Of a stretch of 63,688 bases of DNA, positions 35,642-45,500 are shown piece by piece (within the stretch, counting starts at the first letter, position 1; every line of letters begins with the position of its first letter). This DNA comes from CAYWNA01 sp964459305 (GTDB lineage Bacteria; Planctomycetota; Planctomycetia; Pirellulales; Pirellulaceae). The notes beneath the pieces were generated by a model. That model saw only the letters and a list, made by a program, of their open reading frames with translations, was not told the DNA's origin and did not search any database. A program made the position numbers and the translations under genes. The stretch is from assembly GCA_964459305.1 (NCBI GenBank), contig CAYWNA010000046.1, positions 1 through 63,688 on the forward strand. Direction: 5' to 3'.

Positions 35642-37696
35642 ATGCGTCGTGTTTCCTTTGCTACGACCGCGGCTGTCGTGCTGCTGGTTTCTGGGATTTC
35701 GTTGGCCGAGGTAGTTCGATTTGAGATCCAATCGCGCGAGCCGTTTGCCGAGGGCAAGAGCTTTGGCGAAGCAGGCCCGTACGAGCGGATTGTCGGACGC
35801 GCATTCTATGAGTTGGATCCCGATGTGCCGCAAAACCAGAACGCCATCGACTTGAAGCTGGCTCCGCGCAACGAACGGGGCAAGGTCGAGCTGTTCGGCG
35901 ATCTATTCATTCTGGCACCTCGGGAGTTGACCAAGGGCAATGGGGCCGTCTTCTACGATGTCAATAATCGCGGCAACAAGCTGGCCCTGCGGTTCTTCAA
36001 CTATGGTGGCGGCGGCAACGACCCTAAGACCGCCCGGCATGCGGGCGATGGCTTTCTTATGCGACACGGTTTCACGATTGTCTGGAGCGGTTGGGATGGC
36101 GAACTGCTGCCGGGCGGCAATCGGCTTCGGTTGGCTCCGCCGGTGGCGCGACGGGGCGAAGAGCGGATCACAGGGCTCGTGCGCTGCGAGATCGTTCCGG
36201 ATCGAGACGTCAAACGAACCGTTGTCAACTGGGCCAATCACGGTTCCTATCGGCCGACTGAAAAAGGGCTGGAGACGGCAACGCTAACTGGTCGGTTGCT
36301 CCCGTCCGACCCGCGCGTGCCGATTTCGCGAGACGAGTGGTCTGTTCACGTCAGCGAAGTGGAAAGCGATTCTCCAAGCCAGTTGCCGAAGGTCGAATTG
36401 GAGATCCCCGGTGGTCTGAAGAAGGCGCACATCTATGAGCTGATCTACGAGGCACAAGACCCGCTGGTTCACGGCACCTGTTTCACGGCGCTGCGCGACT
36501 TGATCTCGGCTTTCAAACACGGAACCGGCAAGGGTAATCCGCTGTTGGTGAATGACAAGCCGGTCATTCGCCGCGCGCACGGTTTCGGTGTTTCGCAAAG
36601 CGGCCGGTTTCTGCGCGAGTTTTTGTACTGGGGATTCAACGAAGACGAGCAGGGTCGAAAGGTGTTCGATGGTGTGATTCCACACGTCTCGGGGGCGGGC
36701 ATGGGATCGTTCAACCATCGCTTTGCCCAACCCACCCGACACGTCACTCAGCACGATCATCACGACTATCCGGCCGACCGATTCCCGTTTGCCTACGAGT
36801 CACAGCACGACCCGCTTTCCGGCCAAACCGATGGTATTTTGTGCCGGGCCTTGGCCGGTGACACCGCGCCGTACGTGTTGCACACACAGTCGGCGGCCGA
36901 GTACTGGACGCGCAGCGGATCGCTCGCACATACCGATCCATTGGGCAAACGCGACGCCGAAATTCCGGAAGGTGTGCGCATCTACTTGTTCGGCGGAACG
37001 CAGCACGGGCCCAGCGGCTATCCTCCGGGACGCGGCGACGGGCAGAATCCGGCCAACCCAGGCGACTACAAGCCGTTTCTGCGAGCGTTGCTGTTGGCTC
37101 TGGATCGCTGGGCGGGTGGCGGCAAGCCGGCGCCGCCGAGCATCTATCCGACGATCAGGGCAGGCACCTTGGTTGCCTGGGACCAGCTGTCGACAGGCTT
37201 TCCGACGATCCTCGGAGTGCGCTATCCGGGCGTCATCCAGCAGCCTTCGTTTTTGGACCTCGGCCCACGGTGGCAGGAACAGCGCATCATTGATCTGCAA
37301 CCGCCCATCCCGCGCGGCGACTACCGCGTGCTGGCACCGCGCTGCGACGCCGACGGAAACGAGGTCGACTGCCTGTCGCCGCCGGAGGTTGCCGTGCCTG
37401 TGGCGACCTATACGGGCTGGAACCTGCGCAGCAGAGAAGCCGGCGCGGAAAACGAACTGGTCAGTCTTCGAGGCTCCTACCTGCCGTTTCCGATCACCAA
37501 GACCGACCGCGTGTCAAATGGTGACCCTCGGCGGTCTCTGGATGAGCGGTACGGCACGCTCCAGGAATATTTGGCCCAGCTTCAAGCCAAATGCCGCGAA
37601 TTGGAGAAGGCCGGCTACCTGTTGGGCGAGGATATTGAGCGCATCCAGCGCATGCAGCACGATCGCACAGCGCCGCTGTTCGAAGAAACTCGTTAG
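35642..37696 (+). CDS. Exported alpha/beta hydrolase, Abhydrolase_10-like
   Basis: A 684-residue protein with a clear signal peptide (FATTAAVVLLVSGISLAE). The N-terminal part starts VVRFEIQSREPFAEGKSFG and the core has GVSQSGRFLREFLYWGFNEDE, where GVSQSG is the nucleophile-elbow serine, as in the large alpha/beta-hydrolase domain family PF20091. GTQHGPSGY probably holds the histidine of the triad. A coiled-coil-like charged tail ends the protein. Such exported hydrolases are numerous in planctomycetes; their substrates (esters or amides) are generally unknown. The start is ATG 35642, close to the beta-helix gene, so the two may be co-transcribed. Confidence 0.85.
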   Translation: MRRVSFATTAAVVLLVSGISLAEVVRFEIQSREPFAEGKSFGEAGPYERIVGRAFYELDPDVPQNQNAIDLKLAPRNERGKVELFGDLFILAPRELTKGNGAVFYDVNNRGNKLALRFFNYGGGGNDPKTARHAGDGFLMRHGFTIVWSGWDGELLPGGNRLRLAPPVARRGEERITGLVRCEIVPDRDVKRTVVNWANHGSYRPTEKGLETATLTGRLLPSDPRVPISRDEWSVHVSEVESDSPSQLPKVELEIPGGLKKAHIYELIYEAQDPLVHGTCFTALRDLISAFKHGTGKGNPLLVNDKPVIRRAHGFGVSQSGRFLREFLYWGFNEDEQGRKVFDGVIPHVSGAGMGSFNHRFAQPTRHVTQHDHHDYPADRFPFAYESQHDPLSGQTDGILCRALAGDTAPYVLHTQSAAEYWTRSGSLAHTDPLGKRDAEIPEGVRIYLFGGTQHGPSGYPPGRGDGQNPANPGDYKPFLRALLLALDRWAGGGKPAPPSIYPTIRAGTLVAWDQLSTGFPTILGVRYPGVIQQPSFLDLGPRWQEQRIIDLQPPIPRGDYRVLAPRCDADGNEVDCLSPPEVAVPVATYTGWNLRSREAGAENELVSLRGSYLPFPITKTDRVSNGDPRRSLDERYGTLQEYLAQLQAKCRELEKAGYLLGEDIERIQRMQHDRTAPLFEETR

Positions 37697-37739
37697 GCAG
37701 TTGAGGATCGCTGCGAAAACATGCCAGCATTTGCTCGAT

Positions 37740-37806
37740 GTAGCCGAACTCGCCAGAGTTTGGTCTTTCCCGTACAAACCGACCAAAGTCTGGCGACTTC
37801 GGCTAC
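37740..37806. repeat. 67-bp palindromic repeat
   Basis: The arms GTAGCCGAACTCGCCAGAGT and its near-complement at the right (GTCTGGCGACTTCGGCTAC) give about 26 bp of inverted repeat with two mismatches around a 15-nt centre. It lies 44 bp after the hydrolase gene and could act as its transcription stop. It looks like another interspersed family. Confidence 0.75.
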
Positions 37807-37936
37807 CATGAATTCAGGATTCATTTCGAAGCCGATCCTGAGGTAGCGCACCGATAGGTTCCCGCCGCCAGTCCTGTCGTAATGAGCGCAGCAACGAAAC
37901 GCCCTTGCCGTGTCGGCAGTACCGAACGGATGGCAT

Positions 37937-37977
37937 GAAAAAAGCCGTTCATTCCTCGCCAGGGAACGAACGGCTTT
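37937..37977 (-). terminator. Rho-independent terminator of the HU-like gene
   Basis: On the minus strand a 10-bp stem (AAAGCCGTTC with GAACGGCTTT, and further inner pairing) is followed directly by a run of T (six or more, plus-strand A-run at 37938-37943). It lies 40 bp after the stop of the HU-like gene, in the right orientation. Confidence 0.8.
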
Positions 37978-38016
37978 CCCTCTTCGGTTTGCTCGCGCAA
38001 GATCGACGGGGCGCGT

Positions 38017-38334
38017 CTACGCCATGTCTTTCAGGGCCTTCAGCGGGCGCACCTTAATGACGTTGCGAGCTGGTTTTGGAGCGGCCATAACCATTTCGCC
38101 CGTCGCCGGGTTCCGCACTTCTCGCGCCGGCAACGCCGGTTTGTTCTGGACCACAACCTTCATCAACCCGGGTACGGTAAACTGGCCCGGACCCTTGACG
38201 GCCTTCTCGACCTCCGCCGTCAGGGCATCAAATACGGCCGCGATCTGCTTCTTCGTCAGACCCGTGGCTTCCGCCATGTTGTTGAACAACTCAGTTTTGG
38301 TCGGTGGCTTGGCATCGGCTTGCTTTGCTGCCAT
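38017..38334 (-). CDS. HU-family DNA-binding protein
   Basis: A 105-residue basic protein. TKTELFNNMAEATGLTKKQI is the helical dimerisation part of HU/IHF, and FTVPGLMKVVVQNKPALPAR with NPATGEMVMAAPKPA forms the DNA-binding beta-arm; the KPA-type tip is replaced by longer Pro/Ala/Lys sequence. It should bend and compact DNA in the nucleoid. A strong AAGGAGGG lies 8 bases before ATG 38334, pointing to high expression, and a good terminator follows. The nine-residue N-terminal extension AAKQADAKP is not usual for E. coli HU but is common in planctomycetes. Confidence 0.9.
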   Translation of the reverse strand: MAAKQADAKPPTKTELFNNMAEATGLTKKQIAAVFDALTAEVEKAVKGPGQFTVPGLMKVVVQNKPALPAREVRNPATGEMVMAAPKPARNVIKVRPLKALKDMA

Positions 38335-38500
38335 CTCTTTCAGCCCTCCTTGAATACTAGAAAACCGTTCAAAAAGTCACACTTTCCGCCACGCGGATGG
38401 CGATGATTAGATACTTTGCCGGTGGATTTGCAACCCGGAAACCCCGAAAAAACCTGCAAAAACGGGAAAAACGTGCAAATCTTTGCCAGAAAATGGCCCG

Positions 38501-40285
38501 TCAACGCAAGACATCCGCAAAAGCGGTCTTGAGGCGGGCCAATGCCTTCTCGCCTTCCGCACCGTCCACGACCACGTTCACACGGACTTCGCTGGTGTTG
38601 ATCATCGCGACGTTTACGCCTGCGTCCGCTAGTGCGCGGAACATGCGGATGGCCACGCCGGTATGGCTGCGCAGGCCCACTCCGGAGACCGACAGCTTGG
38701 CGATCTTCGGGCTACTGCTCACGCCTGTGCAAGAGAGTTCCTCGGCCAGACGTTGGGCAACCGTTACGCTCTTGTCCACGGTGTCTTGCGGTACACTGAA
38801 ACTCAAACTTGCATGATCGGCGTGGCTGTCGTGGCTCTGTACGATCATGTCAACGAAGATGTCCGCATCCGCGATTTCGCGGAATACTCTCGCGGCCACC
38901 CCGGGCACATCCGGCACGCCGCTAATCGTTACGCGCCCCTGGCCGTCATCCAACGAGATGTCATCCACGACCAATTCTTCCATGTCCATGCCTTGAAGAC
39001 GGGCGACTACATCGGCGACATCCATCTCGGAGGGCACGCGTGAAATCGACGGTACCGCCGCGGCACTGGGCGGTTCCTTCTCCAATTCAAACGCGCGATG
39101 CACAACTCGCAACGCGCCGGCAGCAGCGTCGCGCTCCACCAACACGGAAATCTTGATCTCGCTGGTCGTGATCATTTGAATGTTGACGCTCTCTTCCGCC
39201 AGCGCAGAGAACATATTCCGGGCAACACCGGCCTGCTTTGCCATGCCAAGTCCCACCACCGAGACCTTGGATACGTTGTCGTCATGGGTGATCCTGCCCG
39301 CAGCGAGTCTCTCGATAGCCTCTTGAACCGCCTCCAGCGTGATGGCTATTTCGTCGCGGGGCACCGTAAAGGAAATGTCAGCTTCGCCGTTTTCGCCGAC
39401 GTTTTGCACGATCATATCGACCGTCACGTTACGGTCGGCAACTCGCGAGAAGATCTCATAACTGACGCCAGGCTTGTCCGGCACGCCCAAAACGGAGATG
39501 CGGGCCTCGTTCTTGGTCACAGCCGCTCCGCAGACTGAACGGGCGGTCGACTCAGGCTCGGCAACGACCATCGAACCGGGCGTATCGCTGAAACTGCTGC
39601 GCACGTGAATCGGCACGGCGTATTTCTTGGCGAATTCGATGGCCCGATTGTACATGACGCCGGCTCCCAGGCTGGCCAGCTCCAGCATCTCGTCGTAGCT
39701 GATCAGATCCACGCGCCGAGCTTCCGGCAGCACGCGCGGATCGGTCGTGTAGATACCGTCCACGTCGGTGTAGATTTCACAGGCGTCGGCCCCAAGCACC
39801 GCTGCCAAGGCCACAGCGGTCGTGTCGCTGCCACCGCGTCCCAGCGTGGTGATATCGAAGTCCTCCGTAATACCTTGGAATCCGGCGGCGATAACGATAT
39901 TGCCTTCGTCCAATAACCGCTGCATACGTTCGGTCGAGATCGACTTGATGCGGGCCTTCGTATGAGTATCGTCGGTCTTGATGCCGATCTGTGCGCCGGT
40001 CAGACTGACGGCATCGTACCCGAGCGCATGAATGGCCATGGCCATTAAGGCGACGCTGACCTGCTCGCCCGTAGACAGCAGCATGTCCATTTCACGGGCC
40101 GGTGGCCGATCGCTGATCTGATTGGCCAAGTCGACGAGCATATCCGTGTTCTTGCCCATCGCGCTGACAACCATGACGACTTGGTTGCCTTGCTGTTGGG
40201 CGCGAATTGCTTTCCGTGCCGCGCCGAGAATCTTCTCGCTGTCGGCAACGCTGGTACCACCGAATTTTTGTACGATCAAAGGCAT
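38501..40285 (-). CDS. lysC: Aspartate kinase with four ACT domains
   Basis: A 594-residue aspartokinase, about 180 residues longer than the usual 400-410. The kinase domain begins VQKFGGTSVADSEKI and contains GFQGITEDFDITTLGRGGSD and EIYTDVDGIYTTDPR. It is followed by two ACT pairs: near 265-410 (ISVLGVPDKPGVSYEIFSRV, VSVVGLGMAKQAGVARNMF) and near 435-590 (VTISGVPDVPGVAARVFREI, LSVSGVGLRSHTGVAIRMF). The doubled regulatory region resembles cyanobacterial aspartokinases and allows complex feedback by Lys/Thr. It phosphorylates aspartate as the first step to Lys, Met and Thr. No pathway neighbours are adjacent. Confidence 0.93.
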   Translation of the reverse strand: MPLIVQKFGGTSVADSEKILGAARKAIRAQQQGNQVVMVVSAMGKNTDMLVDLANQISDRPPAREMDMLLSTGEQVSVALMAMAIHALGYDAVSLTGAQIGIKTDDTHTKARIKSISTERMQRLLDEGNIVIAAGFQGITEDFDITTLGRGGSDTTAVALAAVLGADACEIYTDVDGIYTTDPRVLPEARRVDLISYDEMLELASLGAGVMYNRAIEFAKKYAVPIHVRSSFSDTPGSMVVAEPESTARSVCGAAVTKNEARISVLGVPDKPGVSYEIFSRVADRNVTVDMIVQNVGENGEADISFTVPRDEIAITLEAVQEAIERLAAGRITHDDNVSKVSVVGLGMAKQAGVARNMFSALAEESVNIQMITTSEIKISVLVERDAAAGALRVVHRAFELEKEPPSAAAVPSISRVPSEMDVADVVARLQGMDMEELVVDDISLDDGQGRVTISGVPDVPGVAARVFREIADADIFVDMIVQSHDSHADHASLSFSVPQDTVDKSVTVAQRLAEELSCTGVSSSPKIAKLSVSGVGLRSHTGVAIRMFRALADAGVNVAMINTSEVRVNVVVDGAEGEKALARLKTAFADVLR

Positions 40286-40303
40286 GGTTCTAGATCAGTC
40301 TTT

Positions 40304-40408
40304 GTAGGGTGGGCCAAGTCTTCGCGGCCCACCGGTTGGTTGTTGGAAGATGTGTCAAAACGTTCTGTTGAGCGATTTGGTGGGCCGCGAAGACTTGGCC
40401 CAGCCTAC
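40304..40408. repeat. 105-bp palindromic repeat
   Basis: The arms GTAGGGTGGGCCAAGTCTTC and its near-complement (GAAGACTTGGCCCAGCCTAC, extended inward through CGCGGCCCACC/GGTGGGCCGCG) flank about 45 bp of unrelated sequence. It fills the gap between the mutase gene and the aspartokinase start, so it lies in the aspartokinase leader or promoter region. Confidence 0.8.
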
Positions 40409-40428
40409 TTGATCGCCCTTAGTTGATG

Positions 40429-41634
40429 CTACGAGTTGAGGAAGTAGCCCATCAGCTTCCAGCCTTCCTCAAATGCCAAGTCGGACTGGCTCGCACTCGT
40501 TTCATCATACGTGGCGTAGTCATCAGCCGCCACGGCGGTGCCGGTGAACGCAAAGGGCACGAAGCCATGGCTGTGCGTCTTGGTACGTAAGGGTGTGGGA
40601 TGGTCGGGCGATACCAACATCCGATACTCTCCTTGGGAGCGTAACGCAGCGAGCACAGGCGTGACAATGTGCTGATCGATCTCCTCCAACGCCTTAATTT
40701 TGGCCTCCGTGTCGCCCTCGTGAGACGCCTCGTCGGTGGCCTCGACGTGCACGCAGACGAGATCGGTCGATGACAGAGCTTCGACGGCGCAGCGACCCTT
40801 GGAGGCGTAGTCTGTGTCGGTGTACCCGGTCGCTCCCGGCGCCTCGATCCGTTCCCAACCGATCAAGGCCGCCAACCCGCGCAGAAGATCGACCGCCGTG
40901 ATCATCTTTCCCGACTTGCCATAAACCTCTGCGAAAGGCTTAAGCATTGGGGTCCTACCCAGTCCCCACAACCACACATTCGTCGCGGGCAGTTTGCCGG
41001 CATCCCGCCGAGCCTGGTTCACAGGGTGATCGGCGAACAGCATGACGCTGCGACTCATCAACTCGTTCAGCAGATCGCTGCCGGCGCCGCGCGGGTAATC
41101 GTCGGCAACCGATTTGTCCGTCAGATCGTGCGGCGGCGTGGTGCGAGTGTCGGTCGCGAAGGGCGACGGATTCCGGTCGCCTCGGTACAAAAGCAGATTC
41201 CGATAACTCACCCCGGAGATGAATTCCAGAGGCAGATCGCCAACCAGTTCTTCCTGTGCAGATGCTATGAGTTTCGCCGCCTCTTTCTTGGAAATATGGC
41301 CAGCCGTGAAATCTCTCATGATCTGGTCTTCGACGGTGACTAGATTGCAGCGGACGGCCCAGTCGTTCGGCCCGAGTTCAAGTCCCTGTGCCGCCGCTTC
41401 GAGCGGCGCACGGCCACTGTAGTTGGCTTCTGGGTCATACCCCATAAGGCTAATGTTGGCAACGTCGGAGCCAGCCGGTAGATGAGCGGGTACATTGCTC
41501 GCTCGCCCAACGACACCGCTGGCCGCGATCTCGTCCATGGCCGGCGTGTGAGCGGCCTGTAAGGGCGTTTTGCCGCCGAGCCCCTCTTGCGGCTCGTCCG
41601 CACAGCCATCGGGAATAATAATGGCGTATTTCAT
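40429..41634 (-). CDS. apgM: Cofactor-independent phosphoglycerate mutase, archaeal (apgM) type
   Basis: A 401-residue enzyme that interconverts 3- and 2-phosphoglycerate. It starts YAIIIPDGCADEP (metal ligands), contains GSDVANISLMGYDP with the phosphorylated serine, and SPDHPTPLRTKTHSHGFVPF with metal-binding histidines near the end. This is the short apgM type of the alkaline-phosphatase superfamily, not the 510-residue GpmI. ATG 41634 starts the conserved sequence; the frame extends upstream to 41721 across the promoter of the divergent exonuclease gene. A homoserine kinase-like role has been proposed for some relatives, which would suit its position beside aspartokinase, but this is inference. 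Confidence 0.88.
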   Translation of the reverse strand: MKYAIIIPDGCADEPQEGLGGKTPLQAAHTPAMDEIAASGVVGRASNVPAHLPAGSDVANISLMGYDPEANYSGRAPLEAAAQGLELGPNDWAVRCNLVTVEDQIMRDFTAGHISKKEAAKLIASAQEELVGDLPLEFISGVSYRNLLLYRGDRNPSPFATDTRTTPPHDLTDKSVADDYPRGAGSDLLNELMSRSVMLFADHPVNQARRDAGKLPATNVWLWGLGRTPMLKPFAEVYGKSGKMITAVDLLRGLAALIGWERIEAPGATGYTDTDYASKGRCAVEALSSTDLVCVHVEATDEASHEGDTEAKIKALEEIDQHIVTPVLAALRSQGEYRMLVSPDHPTPLRTKTHSHGFVPFAFTGTAVAADDYATYDETSASQSDLAFEEGWKLMGYFLNS

Positions 41635-41737
41635 GATGCCTAGTCTGATCGAAAACCGCTTCGCCGTCCAGACGGCCCAACATCGACTCGTCGCTCCTCC
41701 CGTTGCGCAAACACGAATCATCGTCTATAAATCGCTC

Positions 41738-42514
41738 ATGCGCATCACCACTTGGAACGTGAACGGTTTGCGGGCGGCACTGAGAAAGGGCTTTGGCGAC
41801 TGCTTGGCTCAGCTTGCGCCCGATGTATTGTTGCTACAGGAAATCCGCTGTTTGCCCGAGCAGCTTCCCGATGGGTGGGTCGATCCGATCGGCTGGAACG
41901 TCCATTGGCATCCCGCTGAGAAGAAGGGCTACGCGGGCACTGCGATCTGGTCTCGTCTGGCCATGAAGGTCGTTGGCGTGGGTTTGGATGATGGCGGCGA
42001 CGATGGCGATGGGCGAGTATTGCAGGCACGCGTTGGAGGTGTGCTGCTGGTGAGCGTCTATTTGCCGTCAGGCTCCGCGGGACCGGAACGGCAGCAGTAC
42101 AAGGAGGATTGGATGGCCCGCTTCTTTCCCTGGGCCCAGCGACTGGCGAACCAGCGGAGGCCGGTCATCCTCGGCGGGGACTTAAACATCGCTCACACGG
42201 AACGGGACATCTACTACGTCAAGGGCAACATGAACAACTCGGGCTTTCTTCCTCACGAGCGCGAGTGGTTCGGCCGCTTGTTGGATACCGGCTGGACCGA
42301 TCTGGTGCGCGAGCAGTTTGGCGACATGGACGGACCCTACTCCTGGTGGTCCAACCGCGGAAGGGCCCGTGAACTGGATCGTGGCTGGAGAATCGACTAT
42401 CTGCTGGGGAACCGAGCTGCCGCGAAACTGTGGCAAGACGCCTCAATCTACCGTCCGGGCGGGCTGACCGTTTCGGACCATGCTCCAGTGACCGCGAACT
42501 TGTCCACTGCTTAG
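41738..42514 (+). CDS. xth: Exodeoxyribonuclease III
   Basis: A 258-residue AP endonuclease / 3'-5' exonuclease of base-excision repair. It has the ordered motifs TTWNVNGLRAALRKG, LLLQEIRCLPEQLP (catalytic Glu), GYAGTAIWSR, ILGGDLNIAHTERDI (Asp, Asn), RGWRIDYLL and SDHAPV (Asp-His). The start ATG 41738 begins the conserved MRITTWNVNGL; upstream frame belongs to the divergent gene. The 3' end overlaps the end of the convergent S41 protease gene by 72 bp, which is unusual. Confidence 0.93.
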   Translation: MRITTWNVNGLRAALRKGFGDCLAQLAPDVLLLQEIRCLPEQLPDGWVDPIGWNVHWHPAEKKGYAGTAIWSRLAMKVVGVGLDDGGDDGDGRVLQARVGGVLLVSVYLPSGSAGPERQQYKEDWMARFFPWAQRLANQRRPVILGGDLNIAHTERDIYYVKGNMNNSGFLPHEREWFGRLLDTGWTDLVREQFGDMDGPYSWWSNRGRARELDRGWRIDYLLGNRAAAKLWQDASIYRPGGLTVSDHAPVTANLSTA

Positions 42515-45500
42515 GCCAAGCGACAGCCTACGTTCACGTGTATCCGGTGACCCGACTTGTCCGACTGGTTCTCCAGGCGTGGCTTTCTGGAGAGCCTGGA
42601 TTGCACAGTCGATTACGGAATCAGTCCCGTCAATCACATCAGCGAGTGTCAACTCCGCGCGGATATCGGGGACGTTTCCATTGCCTTCGATGATCCTCCC
42701 GTCGATGTCGCAGATGTACCCGTACGACACACGCACGACCAGATCGCAGGGAAGCACGACGTAGACGCCGATGCCCGTCAAGTTGCCGTGAGTTGTGGTG
42801 CCGACAGTGATCGGTCGACTGGTGCCAATCATGCGGCAGGCAAACAGGTCTGCAGCGCTGCCCGTGACGGCATTGGTGAGCAATGCAATCGGTTTCGTGT
42901 ATTGCCAATCGCCGGCAGGAGCAATAACGTCGTCGCGACTTGAGAAATCATCATGTCGCGGCCCGTTCTTCCTGAGGCTGGTGGCGACCTTCGTTGTGGC
43001 CGAAATGAACCTTCCCACGATCCTCGGCTGTGCCGTGCCGAAACCGCCGGGGTTGTCGCGGATGTCGATAATGAGGGCAGGCGTGTCTTTCAGAGTCTCC
43101 AGGACGCGATCAAACTCGTCAGCGATTTCCATTCGTCCGCTGAAAGAGAGGATGCGAATGTAGCCGCAGCCTGAGGGGTGGATTCCGCTCCAGACGAACC
43201 GTCCCTTCCTGACCGGGAAGCCGACATGACGAGACGGCTGCCCAGCGATCGACCCTCGCTCGAGTTCGCTCTCAACGGGAGTCTCTTTACCCTGTGGAAC
43301 AAATGCTAGAGCCAGCTCGCTGCCCTCTTCCCCATGCAGAAGCTGCCGGTATGCGATCTCCTGGAAGTTGCGCTCCGAGGAACACATTCGCAACATCGGG
43401 CGGAGCCGTTCAACTTGGTCTGCCACGCTCAGCCCCTCGACCCGCGTGATGACGGCCCCGGCACGAAGCCCATTTTCGAAAGCCTCGGAGCCTTCGATCA
43501 CCTGTGTGACAACGGCCTTCCCTTCGATCCTCCGTGTCGAAACGGCGGGAGAGAATCTCGCCAGACGCGTTTCGTCTTTGTAGTTGTGCAGCCATGAGTG
43601 GGCGTCCTTCAACTCGCGGACAGCCTGGTGGAGCAAGCGATAGTACTCCTCGCCCGTTTCGACAGCTTCGACCTTGGTGCGATAGTGTGCTATGACGTCT
43701 TGCCAGTTGATTCCCTTGTGCTCAAAAAAGGAATACGACCGATCGATCGCCTTCCAGAGAATCTCGAAGTTCTCCACTCGTTCCGCTTTCGACAGATCCA
43801 TCTTGGGCGCAGAGGGTCCGGCGGGCGCCTCGTAAGTAACGTAGCCTTTCCCGATGGGCTCGATAATCCTCCCTTTCCCTCCGTTTCCGCTCGCCGTTTG
43901 CCGTGTTTGGTCGAGGTGCCGTATCCACGTAACCGGCCTTGATATTCCGATTTCTGCAACCTCCCGGATCCACTTGACTCGTGCTCCCTCAATAGGCACG
44001 GCTTTCTCGTACCAACCGATGGCCGTCTCGCGGTTGTCTGCGAGGTCTTCCACGTAGCCGAGGTACACGTACAGGTGGCAGCGCTCCGCAGCGTCAAGGT
44101 CCGACGCGTGGTTATCCGCTAGTTCGAGCAAGATGCTTCGAGCGAGAGGGATGTTCTTGTCCTTGCTGCGTAATGCTTCTCGCGCCTGCGAGAGCCTTTG
44201 GCTTGCCTTTGACTGTGCCACAGCCGCCTGATGATTGACTCGCTGTTGTGCTCCGGCGTCCGACGTAACGCTGAGATCCTGCTCGATGATCCGGATCTCT
44301 CGGCCCTTGTCCGTTTCTGCCGAATAGGCGATCCAGAGTTGCCCGTCGGTGTCGAAGGCCGTGGCGGGAAATCGCGGGTCGCCCTCGGAAACCACCGCTC
44401 TGGGCTCAGTCCAACGATGGCCGGTTTTGCCATCGAAAAACGTGGACCTCAGTTCCCATTTGCCTTGCGAGTCGGATTCAGACCAGACCAATGTTAACGC
44501 GCCTGTTGGACTCCCGGCAAAGCTCGGTGTGCATACATTCTTCAAGAGGCCGCTGAGGTTTTCCCCCACCATCCCCTGATCTTGCCCTCTCAGATCGGCC
44601 TCGCGAAAGTACAGACCCTTTCTAGAGGAACCTGACAATCTGTCCCAAACCAGGCTGTCCCACGCGCACCAGATCCGATGATCGCGATCAACGGCCACGG
44701 CCGGCGTTGTATCGATGCTGCGGCCGCTGACGGTTGTCATCGTTCCCAGCTTTAGATCCTCGTCAATCGTGCGAAGGAAGATCGTTGGCGTTCGGGCATT
44801 GCCCGAGTATCCACGTGGTGGATGGAAGTCCCAGCTCCAACAGACGGCAACGCCGTCGTCGTAAGGGACGATCGTTGGATCGGTGTGGTCCTCGTACTGG
44901 GAAACATCGTCGGGGCTGACGTGGATCTCGTCAGACCAGCCGACGCCGTCACATCGCCTCGCGTAGACCTCTTTGTCTCGCGAGTACCCATTCATCTTGT
45001 GCCACTTGTAGTATGTCACCCACACACGGCCACTGTGATCACACGTCATCCTCGCATGCATGGCGTCGTCTTCCGCATGAGTGAGCTGCGTTGGCTCGAC
45101 AGGCTTGGACGAGTCGGTGAATGAAGTCGCGAAGACGTTGTAGTTTTTTCCGTCCGCGTTGCTTGTCCAACTCACCCACACCCGATTATCGCGGTCGACC
45201 AGGACCGCGCCGTCGTACTCGTCTGCCGCAGTTCCGGCGATAGCCTGATCTGCGGACCAGCTTTTTCCATCGAAGGTGCGAATGAACACGTCGCTGTTGC
45301 CGTTTCGGTTGCTGGTGAAAACGACGTAGATGCGTCCGTCCGGGCCACATGCTACCGAGGGAAACCGATCACGTCGATTGGCACGTTCGGTTTCACCGTT
45401 GCGGGCGAGCGTAGCCGGGACATACGGCACGCCATCTCGCACGACAGTTGTTGTTTTGCCGTCCTCGCCGAGCATTTCCTGTATCAACCGGGCGAGCGTC

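Noticed and set aside
40286..40428. Lysine riboswitch upstream of aspartokinase
   Set aside because: The region is filled by a two-arm palindromic repeat and shows no lysine-riboswitch core.
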